Part shown: positions 1 through 8,420 of the stretch, in pieces | How positions within the stretch are numbered: position 1 is the stretch's first letter | Layout: every line of letters begins with the position of its first letter | Position numbers and translations under genes: made by a program | The notes under the pieces: generated by a model | What the model was told of the DNA's origin: nothing | Databases searched by the model: none | The model's input: the letters and a program-made list of their open reading frames with translations, nothing else | Source: Priapulus caudatus | Taxonomy: Eukaryota; Priapulida; Priapulimorpha; Priapulimorphida; Priapulidae | DNA: 20,140 nt | Assembly: GCF_000485595.1 (NCBI RefSeq) | Contig: NW_014577531.1 | Span: 256,284-276,423, forward strand | Direction of reading: 5' to 3'

Positions 1-37
<37 letters not shown>

Positions 38-160
38 GCGTGAGTGTGCGTACATGCGTGTTCGTACGTCAATAAATGTGTGTGCGTGTGTGTGTGTGTG
101 TGTATGTGTGTGTGTGCGTGTGCGTGAGTGTGCGTACATGCGTGTTCGTACGTCAATAAA

Positions 161-193
<33 letters not shown>

Positions 194-262
194 GTGTGCG
201 TGTGCGTGAGTGTGCGTACATGCGTGCTCGTACGTCAATATATGTGTGTGCCTGTGTGTGGT
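1..262. repeat. (TG)n microsatellite with an 82-84 bp minisatellite
   Basis: Runs of TG alternate with a non-repetitive core (TACATGCGTG...CGTCAATAAATG) seen three times, starting near 51, 135 and 217, so the period is 84 then 82 bp. The third copy carries small changes (GCTCG for GTTCG, ATATATG for AATAAATG). It is intronic relative to the minus-strand gene beside it. Confidence 0.95.
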
Positions 263-343
263 GCGCGCGTATAGGTGTGACAGTACGTGTGGTAGTGTAA
301 AAGGAAATATTCCGCAAATTAAGTAGGAGTTGTAGGCGTTTAC

Positions 344-936
344 CATCCTATCAAGTTCTGCTTGCTGTTGCTCCACCTGCTTCTGTAACTGGTGAACAGT
401 TTCCATCAAGTTGATATCCACTCTTGTAACCTCTCCGGCAGAATATTCTCTAAATTATATATTAAATACCACTTTAAAATTGAAAGGAAAAAAACTGAGC
501 AGAACAGAATTATTCTCATTTTTGACTTTTGATCTTCACAGACGTTTAAATGCTCAGTGGATTTACCATTGATTTTATTGTATATTAATTTTCAATCAAT
601 TATTAGTTATATTTTTAATAGTTTTGATAACATATTTAATAAATAATTATATAAATATTATATTTATTGTGACTATTTGCAATTAATCATAATAATAATA
701 GGCTCATAGTTTATATTATGATAATTAATAATATTAATAAATGAAATTATAGAATAATTCTGTATCATCAACATAATTAGTTAATTATATTGAAAATATG
801 AAAGATTTTTATACCTTACGATGATAACAATGAGTAGTGCCGACATCAGAGCTAAGAGGACGCACGCACATACGGCCAACAAACGTGAACAACCTCCATT
901 CCCCCGGTGACCAATGTCATTTTTCAGCATTTCCAT
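344..936 (-). CDS. Type II membrane protein with coiled-coil stalk, first visible exons (copy A)
   Basis: I do not recognise the family. Two minus-strand exons, 936-815 and 449-344, fit together across a 365-bp AT-rich intron: the donor is AAG|GTATAA, the acceptor TTTAG|A, and the split codon AG+A restores Arg. From the ATG at 936, residues 1-19 are polar (MEMLKNDIGHRGNGG), residues 20-39 are a strongly hydrophobic segment (LLAVCACVLLALMSALLIVII), and exon 2 gives a Gln/Glu/Leu-rich heptad-like stretch (METVHQLQKQVEQQQAELD). A cytosolic tail, single transmembrane anchor and extracellular coiled coil suggests a type II trimeric-ligand architecture (TNF-like or collagen-like), but the head domain would lie off the left edge. 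Exon 2 ends at ATG|GTAAAC in phase 0. The frame is open upstream of the ATG back to an AG at 976, so this could be an internal exon with a longer N-terminus. Exon structure is well supported; function is not known. Confidence 0.6.
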
Positions 937-1172
937 CGTCGTCGAAGAGTTGCCGCGCCTTTCTAAAAAGGGAGACTTAACTTTTTATGTCATCAGGGGC
1001 TCATAATTATAATTATAATTATCTGATGATATTGGGTATATAGGCCGGATATTTTTCTGTCATTCTAAGTCGGAATAACGTAATTTTATACACGGCAACA
1101 CATTGCTCAAAATGCGTGTCAGGGGTTTGGTAATGAGTGCCGTAATTTATGGTTCTTTACTTACTGCAAAAA

Positions 1173-1173
1173 N

Positions 1174-1216
<43 letters not shown>

Positions 1217-1222
1217 TGTGGG
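1173..1222. repeat. (GCGT)n tetranucleotide array after a one-base N
   Basis: About twelve units of GCGT follow the single N at 1173. It occupies the position that TG/CG-rich repeats hold beside copy A of the flanking gene, so it is probably the allelic or paralogous version of that array. Confidence 0.9.
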
Positions 1223-1916
1223 GGAGTAGAAAAGTAGTCGCAAATTACGTACGAGTTATAGGCGCCTACCATCCTATCAAGTTCTGCTTGCTGTTGCTCC
1301 ACCTGCTTCTGTAACTGCAGGTGAACAGTTTCCATCAAGTTGATATCCACTCTTGTAACCTCTCCGGCAGAATATTCTCTAGATTATATATTAAATACCA
1401 CTTTAAAATTGAAAGGAAAAAAACTGAGTAGAAACAGAAATATTCTCATTTTTGACTTTTGATCTTCACCGACGTTTAAATGCTCAGTGGATTTACCATT
1501 GATTTTATTGTATATTAATTTTCAATAAATTATTAGTTATATTTTTAATAGTTTTGATAACATATTTAATAAATATATAAATATTATATTTATTGTGACT
1601 ATTTGCAATTAATCATCATATTAATTTGCTCCTAATTTATATTATGATAATTAATAATAATAATTAAATGAAATTATAGAATAATTCTGTATCAGCAACA
1701 TAATTAGTTAATTATATTGAAAATATGAACGATTTTTTTATACCTTACGATGATAACAGCGAGTAGTGCCGACATCAGAGCTAAGAGGACGCACGCACAT
1801 ACGGCCAACAAACGTGAACAACCTCCATTCCCCCGGTGACCAATGTCATTTTTTAGCATTTCCATCGTCGTCGAAGAGTTGCCGCGTCTTTCTAAAAAGG
1901 GAGACCTAACTTTTTA
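1174..1916. other. Second copy of the 300-987 segment, bounded by Ns
   Basis: From about 1237 to 1916 the sequence repeats about 312-987 at high identity, including the intron, with scattered substitutions and small indels. The homology stops at the base before the N at 1917, and the other side is bounded by the N at 1173. A block that is homologous over its whole length and bounded by two ambiguous bases looks like a separate contig placed in a scaffold, possibly the other haplotype. A genuine recent tandem duplication remains possible. Confidence 0.85.
1270..1865 (-). CDS. Type II membrane protein with coiled-coil stalk, first visible exons (copy B)
   Basis: Same two-exon structure as copy A: exons 1865-1744 and 1378-1270, an intron of 365 bp, and the same donor (AAG|GTATAA) and acceptor (CTAG|A). 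Differences inside exons are mild. CTG becomes CTA (silent, Leu4). ATT becomes GCT (Ile36 to Ala, still hydrophobic in the anchor). A 3-nt insertion gives HLQLQK instead of HQLQK and keeps the frame. Upstream of the ATG, AGG/AGA is also silent. Beyond the exon-2 donor (ATG|GTAGGC) the sequence diverges more and runs into the GCGT array, which supports that splice site. It is either a paralogue or the second allele of copy A. The upstream boundary differs (TTAAGTC in A, TTAGGTC in B), so any coding extension 5' of the ATG is uncertain. Confidence 0.55.
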
Positions 1917-2215
1917 NGATAAATAATGACGATCCGTGATACGGCTCTGCATTATCACCTCTGAATATATTCAAATAATATATGTTATATAGTATAGGGA
2001 GAGAGACGAGTATAATACATGGGCTGAAGCTTTCCCTATGTGATACAAATGATATTTGCTGTAATAATGGATTATGTATGTGAAGACCAGAGACTAATTT
2101 AAGTCACTAAAATAACACTTGAATACGTCGAGCAGACCCGGCAGAAGAAGATCGAGATTTTCCGGTGCAAAGGTTCCGAGTTAAATTATGTCACTCCAAA
2201 TGTGCATCAAAGATT
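1917..2215. other. No gene recognised
   Basis: Mixed AT-rich sequence after the N. An open plus-strand stretch (about 2,120-2,225) contains EQTRQKKIEIFRCKGSEL, but no splice sites or known motif accompany it. Confidence 0.4.
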
Positions 2216-2415
2216 ATGGCCCTAGGAGGGTTGGGAGTAGCCACATGCTCACTCTGTGGCTCGGGCGAAGCCGAGGAAGGTCGCTTACTCAATCCGGATA
2301 GGTCGAGGCGCCGCGGCACTACGCCGCGCTCGCAGTAAAGAAATACCTAGAAGTGAGAGGCCTGATCGAGGAGAAGGGACAGAACAACCGCCTGCTGTGT
2401 GGACAGTACCTCGAG
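2216..2415 (+). pseudogene. Possible zinc-finger (ePHD-like) exon with frame break
   Basis: From ATG 2216 one frame reads a Cys-x2-Cys motif (ATCSLCGSGEAEEGRLL) and then fails. The next frame, from 2302, reads 38 codons with HYAALAVKKYLE and RGLIEEKGQN and ends at a strong donor, GAG|GTGAGT (2415/2416). Read together the order Cys-x2-Cys, GRLL, HY, hydrophobic helix, RG resembles the extended PHD fold of G2E3/PHF7-type proteins, where a Cys normally follows HY; here it is Ala. A TAG lies just before 2302, which could also be the AG of an acceptor, but the preceding tract is poor in pyrimidines. Either this is a decayed exon or two exons misread by me. The family assignment is tentative. Confidence 0.3.
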
Positions 2416-2419
2416 GTGA

Positions 2420-3055
2420 GTGCGGGCCGATTCTACCGTGCAGACACGGCCACTGGTTAGGTGCCAATGTGTTCACATAACCGACCAACAGTGGAATCAA
2501 CAGATGGTAATCTAGAACCTTCTCAAACGAATGTTGTTTGGGATCGGTATGAAACTTGCACGAGATGGCTCGCGTTCACGTTTAAGTGGCCTTCCAATTA
2601 AAGAACGGAAAGCCATGCCACCTGTAACTAATTAACGCAGGCAAATACTACACAGTACTATCACCATCACATGCACTGGCAGTGGCATAAGTTACATGTA
2701 ACACACTGACAGTACAGAATGCCATAGAAATTATACGATTTAAGGAGCATAAACCTTCTTCAACCAAATTTAGCTTTTGAAATTTCACTGTGACATTGTA
2801 GCCTCATATAGTCATACATCCAGGCATGTATAGATTCTACTAGCAAACCCGGCAGTCAAATTCTTTCTAACAGTAAACAAATCCATGTTTAACCATCCTC
2901 TTGAGGGTCAAAAGGTTATCCGACACTTACTCTTCACATGCCAGCGGAAAGTACATTTCATGGTCTTTTGAATAAAGCCATAAATATGGTAGGTCACCGC
3001 TGAAACAAAAAAGTTTTTCAATCGCTCCGTCAGACCATGTCCTCAGAAAATGTAA
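2420..3055. other. No gene recognised
   Basis: Unremarkable AT-leaning sequence; I see no ORF, splice pair or repeat of note. Confidence 0.5.
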
Positions 3056-3059
3056 AAAT

Positions 3060-3380
3060 CTGCCCTGTGCCCCATTGACCTTTGACCTGTGACCTCCAAT
3101 TTCGGCACAGTGATGGCTTTTACTACCATGATGCTATACACCGACTATCACGAGCCTAGGTCGAGCAGTTTAGATTTGTGCCGCAATTCTGCATTTCCTC
3201 CCTATACCTTAAGTTAAGGAGGGAATGTTCCCCCTTCTTTCACACCTCTTGACCTTTGACCTTTGACCCCCCATCTTCGACATCCCAACTCGTTTTGACA
3301 ATCCCCCCCCCCCGACGACCCGAATATCGTGGCCGTACCTTGAGCGGTTAAGATTTGTGCCCAACTGTTGACGCACGGAC
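3060..3380. repeat. Dispersed repeat rich in TGACCTTTGACC
   Basis: Two related halves can be seen. TTGACCTTTGACCTGTGACC (near 3077) is followed by GAGCAGTTTAGATTTGTGCC (near 3163). CTTGACCTTTGACCTTTGACC (near 3248) is followed by GAGCGGTTAAGATTTGTGCC (near 3342). The period is about 170-180 bp. A C11 run sits at 3304-3314. TGACCT is also a nuclear-receptor half site, but the repeat setting makes a regulatory role unproven. Confidence 0.6.
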
Positions 3381-3399
3381 AATCATGCGATTCTACAAG

Positions 3400-4430
3400 C
3401 TGCACCTGACTACGTCAGATGAGCTAAAAATGTATCCCATAAATTCCTTTATGTTAATCCCTTTTTCTCATTGACTTGCAATTGACTGTTTGGAATGGTT
3501 ATTTTCCAGTATATTCCCCAAGGATGCCATGTATGTGATTAAATCAAGCTGTTGTTTCTTCTTTTGACGTCGATTTTGAAAATCTCTATGAAATTGATGC
3601 TATCTATGATATTTGGTAATGTTTTTTTTTTCGTTAGTTATTTTGTTAGTTGTTACAGAGGGAGTGAACTCAATTAAAATGTGTGGTTATTTGCCCGTGG
3701 GAAGAATAAAAAGCCCCTAACGCATTTTGTTCCAGCGCGTAATGTTCCCTTTTGTAATCGTTTTAAAAACAAGTACTAATCTTTGATGTTGACGCCCCGC
3801 TGTTGCGGTTTGGATCTGCTGTTTATTACTCGTCACTGTGGCTTAATATTAGTTAGCCGTTAGGAGTGGTAAAACTATAGGCGCAGTTTTATTATTACAA
3901 ATAACTCGTATAATTATAAGTTTTCTGTTTCGGCATACACAGGCTCTCAAATATATCCTTTTCTAGTGCAGTTAGTTCTACCTACCCCTAAAGCATGTAT
4001 CTATATGCAAGTAATGTGGTTTTTCTTTATAATTTATTTGGCAATACAGGGTTAGAGCTGTGAGAAAGAAGTGAGTCAATAAGTTAACTCGCCCGAATAG
4101 AATCTGTACTCGCCCAAATTTTAAAACGAAAAATTATTGTCAAACAACAGTGGAAAAACACAAAAAACACCATTGATTTAAACTACATATTTAATTCATT
4201 GATCACATTATAAGTCACAACAAAGAACTTTACAAATTTACAAAAATACAAAAGGGCCAATCGAGAGGCCCTTTTTTCCATCCAAGTCGCATAACCACCG
4301 AAAGTCCCTAAATGGTCTCCAATAAGATAGAGTCTGTCTATCGCGGTTGGTGACATCTACTGACAGTAGGCGTGGGCAAGCTTTGGACGCGGGTCTAACA
4401 AGCCTTTCGAACACGTCGCCTCGCCTTTCA
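3400..4430. other. No gene recognised
   Basis: AT-rich sequence between the repeat and the transposase remnant. The part nearest 4,430 may belong to the transposon's 3' flank, but I could not find terminal inverted repeats. Confidence 0.4.
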
Positions 4431-4844
4431 CTCACTTTCTTGCGTGAAGCGAATATTTTACCTTTCTTGCGTAACACCACCTTTGTCTCTGTAGCTGCTG
4501 TCGTTGCTGGTTCTTAATGGCGTTGCGCCTCTGCTCTTCCTGTTGCAGGTACTTGGCGGACAGGCTTCCGGAAACGAGTGCGGCCCCGACGAACTCGCAC
4601 TTCTCGGCCGTTGCCCGGGCGATGCCTCTGTTGAGATGAAGAATTTGCCCGTGAATGCGCCCGCAGACATTTTGCGGCCAGGTCTTGCACTTGGGATTCG
4701 ACGTCAGGTACGAATTGTTGATGGCTTCCGATTTCTGCGTGCTCGCGTTAAAACGGGTTTTTTCGAGCGTCGGCCTGCTGAAGCGATCCGCGATCCACCC
4801 TTCCAGGAGCGCGGCGTCTGCTGCGGTCGGTGCGAGTCCCTCGG

Positions 4845-5027
4845 TACCGTATATACTCGCGTAATAACCGCAAATTTGGCCTCAGATTTCAACCCTGTAT
4901 TTGCTCTGCGGTTTATAAGCGCGCCATACCGTGAGAGGAAATATACTAGGCGCAATACTTGGTTACCCGATTCAAATTGAGGTGCGACTTATAGGCGCCC
5001 GCGGTTATTACGCGACCATATACGGTA
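4845..5027. mobile_element. 179-bp MITE (TA target duplication) inside the transposase
   Basis: The ends are inverted copies: 4847 reads CCGTATATACTCGCGTAATA and the complement from 5025 reads CCGTATATGGTCGCGTAATA, continuing with ACCGC on both sides. TA flanks it at 4845-4846 and 5026-5027. Inside, TTTATAAGCGC and CTTATAGGCGC are related motifs. Short length, no ORF, inverted ends and TA duplication fit a non-autonomous Tc1/mariner- or pogo-type element. It interrupts the transposase reading frame between its HSIVC and EGLAP segments. Confidence 0.8.
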
Positions 5028-5212
5028 ACTCGTGTCCCAACGGCTCTGCCTGCCACAAACGATCGAATGCATGCGGCATGCGCGTCCACAATTCGCCGTA
5101 TAGCAGTGCGCGATGGCTTCGTGTACGTCGGCGAGTTGTTGCTGTAATTTGCTGTAGCTCCCTCGCGATGCTTTGTACGCCGCCTGAAATTCTGCCTCGC
5201 ATCGTCGCCTCA

Positions 5213-5264
5213 GGTCGTGTGCGACTCGCCGTTTCACGGGTCGTGTGCGACTTGCCGTTTCACT
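5213..5264. repeat. 26-bp tandem duplication causing a frameshift
   Basis: GGTCGTGTGCGACTCGCCGT... at 5213 is repeated from 5239 with one C/T change. Because 26 is not a multiple of three, it shifts the transposase frame: the minus strand reads ERVKRQVAHDP then stop in one frame, and KRRVAHDLRRRC in the next. Confidence 0.9.
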
Positions 5265-6090
5265 CTTTCTCGCTCTTCTTTGGTCTTGCCAGAGAACATT
5301 TGGGAGCTGAAGTTTAGTTTTACGAACGACTTTCGCCGATTTTCATTCAGGGGTCTCACGTCCAATTGACACTCTACTTTTTCAGATCCGGCAGCTTCCT
5401 GCAAGCCGAGCGCGACCTTGCTGTTGCCGTCTGTCGCCATGATGCCAATGTGCAGCGGATCCGCATCCTTACCGATATCTCGCATGATCCGTCCCGCAGA
5501 GCGCTTCTCGTCTCCGATGGTTTCGTCAAGACGAAAGTTTGCGGAACGGTGGCCGGGATGATTTGGGCACGTCACGTTTTTGCCGGACGCTCGTAGGTGA
5601 GCAGATTTTTTGCATAGTCCACTCCAACAATGAGTTTTTCATTGCTGACGTTCTCAGTCACAGTGTAGACGCGGACGTTGGAAGGGCGTCCGACGTGCAC
5701 CGGCCCACAGCGGATTATTGTACCTGCCGTCCCCTTCGACTCGTATCGGGGCGTGTCCTTCCTGTTTAGCTCGGCTGTTGCCGTGCCAACCGCGCCAGCC
5801 AGGCGGAGGCACGTTCACCGTTCCGAAAATGCGCCACATGCCTGCACAGCCGAGTTCTGTCGGCATGTACGTCGGCCGTGTTTGGCGCTGCGGTTCTTCG
5901 TCCCCTGCGCGACGATGGCACTTCGTCGTAAAGTTTGTGCTTTGGCGACTTTCACCTCAGCACCTCACACCAGACTTCTCCTCTCTGCTCCTGTGTGTCT
6001 TCGTCCCACGCGAGGCGCCCGGAACGACTAGTTCCACATCTGCGCCATCTTCGCTCTGTTGTATAGCCGGTTGTCTCTCAGTTCAGCCCC

Positions 6091-6683
6091 GCTCGCTCTG
6101 TAGGGTCTTCTCAGATCACACACCTTCCGTACAGCTGCAACGTACGCAACGAAGGCAGGCATTAATTATACACGCGTAAGTTACCAGCCTTTGTTTTTGG
6201 ACGTACGTCGAATGTTCGACTCTGTACATGATGCGCATGCAACGTGCAAAGTAAGGTAGGTATATCGTACATACGTGGCATGGCATCAACCAATGGGGAA
6301 GGGCGGGGGATTTCTATAGGAAAACTTTGCACATGATCATCATGGTGTGCATGTGGTTCATCAATCAATTCATTCAACCAATTTGAATCAAATTTGATTC
6401 ATCGACCATTATCGACACGAGGTGTTGCCACATGCAACCGTATTTATTCACAGAGGACAGTAACCTCGGAAGAGAAACGTCAGCAAACATAGCTAACAAA
6501 GTCAGATAACAGTGGGCGTGGGGTATGGAGCAGGTAGTACAACCGATCGATGTTACAACTTTTTTTCATTCTAGTTTCACATTTTATATTTCAGTATGAT
6601 TTAATCATCGATGGTTATTGAGTAGTAACAATATCATTTAACATCATCAATAGTATTGAGCGAGTGCTGTTCGCTTGTTTCAG
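6091..6683. other. No gene recognised
   Basis: Non-coding sequence between the transposase remnant and the NAV fragment, probably intron if the NAV exon was once spliced at 6684. I see no repeats or ORFs worth naming. Confidence 0.4.
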
Positions 6684-6826
6684 GTGCAGCGCAGCACTGC
6701 GTGGATGCTCTTGCCTACGAGACGCTCATCCCCAAGTCGATCATGTAGCGCTACACGTCCCTGCTGCTTGAGCATCGCCGCATCATTCTAAGTACCTCGT
6801 GCTGCGGCGAGTCTCACCTTCTCGAC

Positions 6827-6829
<3 letters not shown>
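6684..6829 (+). pseudogene. NAV: Neuron navigator (NAV) AAA+ exon remnant
   Basis: A good acceptor, TCGCTTGTTTCAG, precedes 6684. The frame then reads AAQHCVDALAYETLIPKSIM, a TAG at 6746-6748, and RYTSLLLEHRRIILS. NAV proteins (NAV1-3, fly sickie, worm UNC-53) carry, at the start of the C-terminal AAA+ domain, a segment of the form DSLVFETLIPKP.LQRY.SLL.EHRRIILSGPSGTGKT. The match is close, and the TAG sits where Gln (CAG) is expected. The Walker A that should follow is degraded: TSCCGESHL is one residue short and has Glu (GAG, 6809-6811) in place of the catalytic Lys. The frame then enters a (GT)n tract. NAV proteins act in cytoskeletal guidance of axons and cell migration; this fragment cannot bind ATP and looks non-functional. 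Whether it is a dead duplicate, a dead allele or an error-rich assembly is open. Confidence 0.75.

Positions 6830-6873
<44 letters not shown>
6830..6873. repeat. (GT)22 microsatellite
   Basis: About 44 bases of uninterrupted GT directly abutting the NAV exon remnant and the purine minisatellite. Confidence 0.98.
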
Positions 6874-6875
<2 letters not shown>

Positions 6876-7455
6876 GGCGAAGAAGAGAGATGAGAGGAGA
6901 GAGAGGGACGAGAGGGGAGAGAGGGAGAAGGCGAAGAAGAGAGATGAGAGGGGAGAGAGGGACGAGAGAGGGAGAAGGCGAAGAAGAGATGAGAGGAGAG
7001 AGAGGGAGAAGGCGAAGAAGAGATGTGAGAAGAGGGGAGAGAGGGAGAAGGCGAAAAAGAGAGATGAGAGGGAAGGACGAGAGAGAGAGGAGAGAGGGAG
7101 AAGGAAACAGGCGAAACAGATAGAAGAGCAAGAGGGACAAGAGGGGAGAAGGGAGAAGGCGAATAAGAGGGGCGAGAGAGAGAGAAGGCTAAGAAGAGAG
7201 ATGAGAGGAGAGAGAGGGACGAGAGGGGAGAGAGGGAGAAGGCGAAGAAGAGAGATGAAAGGAGAGAGAGGGACGAGAGAGAGGGAGAATGCGAAAAAGC
7301 GATTTGAGAGGGACGAGAGAGAGGGGAGAGAGGGAGAAGGCGAAGAAGAGAGAGGGAGGAGAGGGGAGAGAGGGAGAATGCTAAGAAGAGAGATGAGAGG
7401 AGAGAGAGGGAGAAGGCGAAGAAGAGAGATGAGAGGGAGAAGGAGAAGAGAGGAG
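6874..7455. repeat. Purine-strand minisatellite (GAGAGRG/GCGAAGAAG)
   Basis: Nearly 600 bases of almost pure A/G on the top strand. It is built from variants of GAGAAGGCGAAGAAGAGA plus GATGAGAGGAGAGAGAGG, with an irregular unit of roughly 35-65 bp. Isolated C and T come mainly from GCGAAG, GACGAG and GATGAG. Both strands stay open over long frames (Arg/Glu/Lys-rich or Ser/Leu/Pro-rich), which is a by-product of the composition. Confidence 0.95.
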
Positions 7456-7456
7456 G

Positions 7457-7485
7457 GGTCAAGGTCAAGGTCAAAATGAAGGTCA
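7457..7485 (+). promoter_or_regulatory. Direct AGGTCA repeats (TCAAGGTCA twice)
   Basis: GGGGTCA-AGGTCA-AGGTCA at 7455-7473, and a fourth AGGTCA at 7480-7485. TCAAGGTCA is the extended half site used by monomeric nuclear receptors of the SF-1/ERR type. No promoter is visible nearby and it adjoins a minisatellite, so it may simply be repeat sequence. Confidence 0.25.
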
Positions 7486-7699
7486 ACGTTCCAAATAAGA
7501 CACTTTAATGTAAATTCACTGTTCATGGATAGTAGATTTCAACGAGAAAATAGCAAACAGCATTAAACAGTACACAATAAACAGTAGTTGTCACAATCCT
7601 CTATGACTCCTCATCCTCATTACTCCTCAATCCGCATCATCACGCGGTGTACGATCGATATATCGACGTAGAACCTGGTTTAGGGGCCGATGATGTGCA

Positions 7700-7755
7700 T
7701 TTGATGTACACGATCGATCGATCGCGTACTATATCGATCGATCGTGTACATCAAA
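7700..7755. repeat. Perfect 23-bp inverted repeat with 10-nt loop
   Basis: The left arm 7700-7722 (TTTGATGTACACGATCGATC + GAT) is exactly complementary to 7733-7755, with loop CGCGTACTAT. Further GATCGATC and GTGTAC copies lie around it (7647-7665, 7756-7778). It would form a stable hairpin in DNA or RNA. Confidence 0.95.
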
Positions 7756-7809
7756 TCGTGTACAATCGATCGTGTACTAGTTTTTACGGTCCTAAAACCG
7801 CTCTCCATA

Positions 7810-7939
7810 CACGTACACGAGAACTCACACGGAGAAGAGACCACGATCTGTGTGTAATATATAACAAAGAAGAATCGGGTCATGTAAGAAAGCAGCATCA
7901 CACAGACCGGTCACTTTCCCGTGTGAATTCTCGTGTGTG
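7810..7939. mobile_element. Fold-back/MITE-like element
   Basis: The arm at 7810-7854 (CACGTACACGAGAACTCACACGG...CTGTGTG) pairs with 7899-7939 (CACACAGACCGGTCAC...CCGTGTGAATTCTCGTG) with few mismatches, leaving a 44-nt AT-rich loop. No coding content. I could not define a target duplication. Confidence 0.65.
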
Positions 7940-8420
7940 TTTTCGAATTATTCAGATGTTCAGAATGCAATATCAATGAAACTGAGGTTATAAACGTCAG
8001 TGGTGTGGTTATATACCAAACTGCATGCAGCGTCTCCTTCGCACACTCAGGATACCACTGCCACAATGCTAGCACTATTTTTCAAATCGCAATCGAAGTC
8101 GCCGCCGAACAAAACATTAGACATTAACAATATCACACATCTGCTTGCTACCAACCGTAATATGGATAAACAGAAAAATACAGAAAATTAGGGTTATTTC
8201 AGTTTTTCGTGCACTTTTAGATGCCAACAATTTTCAACGATGTTACGATGACATGCTTACCAGCAAACGTTGTGTCAAGTCAGTCACTGCTGCCCACGAA
8301 TTCAGAGTAAGCGAATTCCCATAATGTAATTCCCTGTAATTGCCAATCGGGGGAGCGTGCCGCTGCAAATTTGAACTGACACCTGCGGTGAAAGGACGGG
8401 CCATCCGGGGGCACCACTAG
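7940..8420. other. No gene recognised
   Basis: Short ORFs only, without splice signals or recognisable motifs. Confidence 0.4.

Larger units (their letters stand above)
4432..6090 (-). pseudogene. Mutator-like (MULE-type) transposase, multiply broken
   Basis: The reading frame can be followed piecewise on the minus strand. About 6087-6031: DNRLYNRAKMAQMWN, then TAG. About 5866-5690: EGHAPIRVEGDGRYNNPL, then a frame change. About 5700-5590: VRVYTVTENVSNEKLIV. 5575-5240: TCPNHPGH, then the ATDGNSK motif and FSGKTKEERERVKRQ. About 5237-5030: RRRCEAEFQAAYKASRG and GRACRMHSIVC. After a 179-bp insertion, 4846-4432: EGLAPTAADAALLEGW, the STQKSEAINNSYL motif, CGRIHGQILHLNRG, and a Lys/Arg/Gln-rich tail to TGA at 4434-4432. 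This order (VE.DGRYNN, DG.SK with a catalytic-type Asp, CR.HS.VC, KSEA.N, GR.H...LN.G) matches, from memory, large invertebrate transposase-like proteins of the Mutator type. Cutting and pasting would act on DNA in the nucleus, but this copy cannot be translated. It has at least one nonsense codon, several frameshifts, a 26-bp duplication and a MITE. Confidence 0.7.

Noticed and set aside
1-209. Val/Cys-rich 67-codon ORF
   Set aside because: Translation of a TG microsatellite.
4504-4980. 158-codon plus-strand ORF
   Set aside because: Antisense to the minus-strand transposase remnant, where the recognisable motifs lie; also crosses the MITE boundary.
6783-7526. Long ORFs on both strands (Arg/Glu-rich plus, Ser/Leu-rich minus)
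   Set aside because: Low-complexity translations of the GT and GA repeats; only the first ~48 plus-strand codons are real (NAV remnant).
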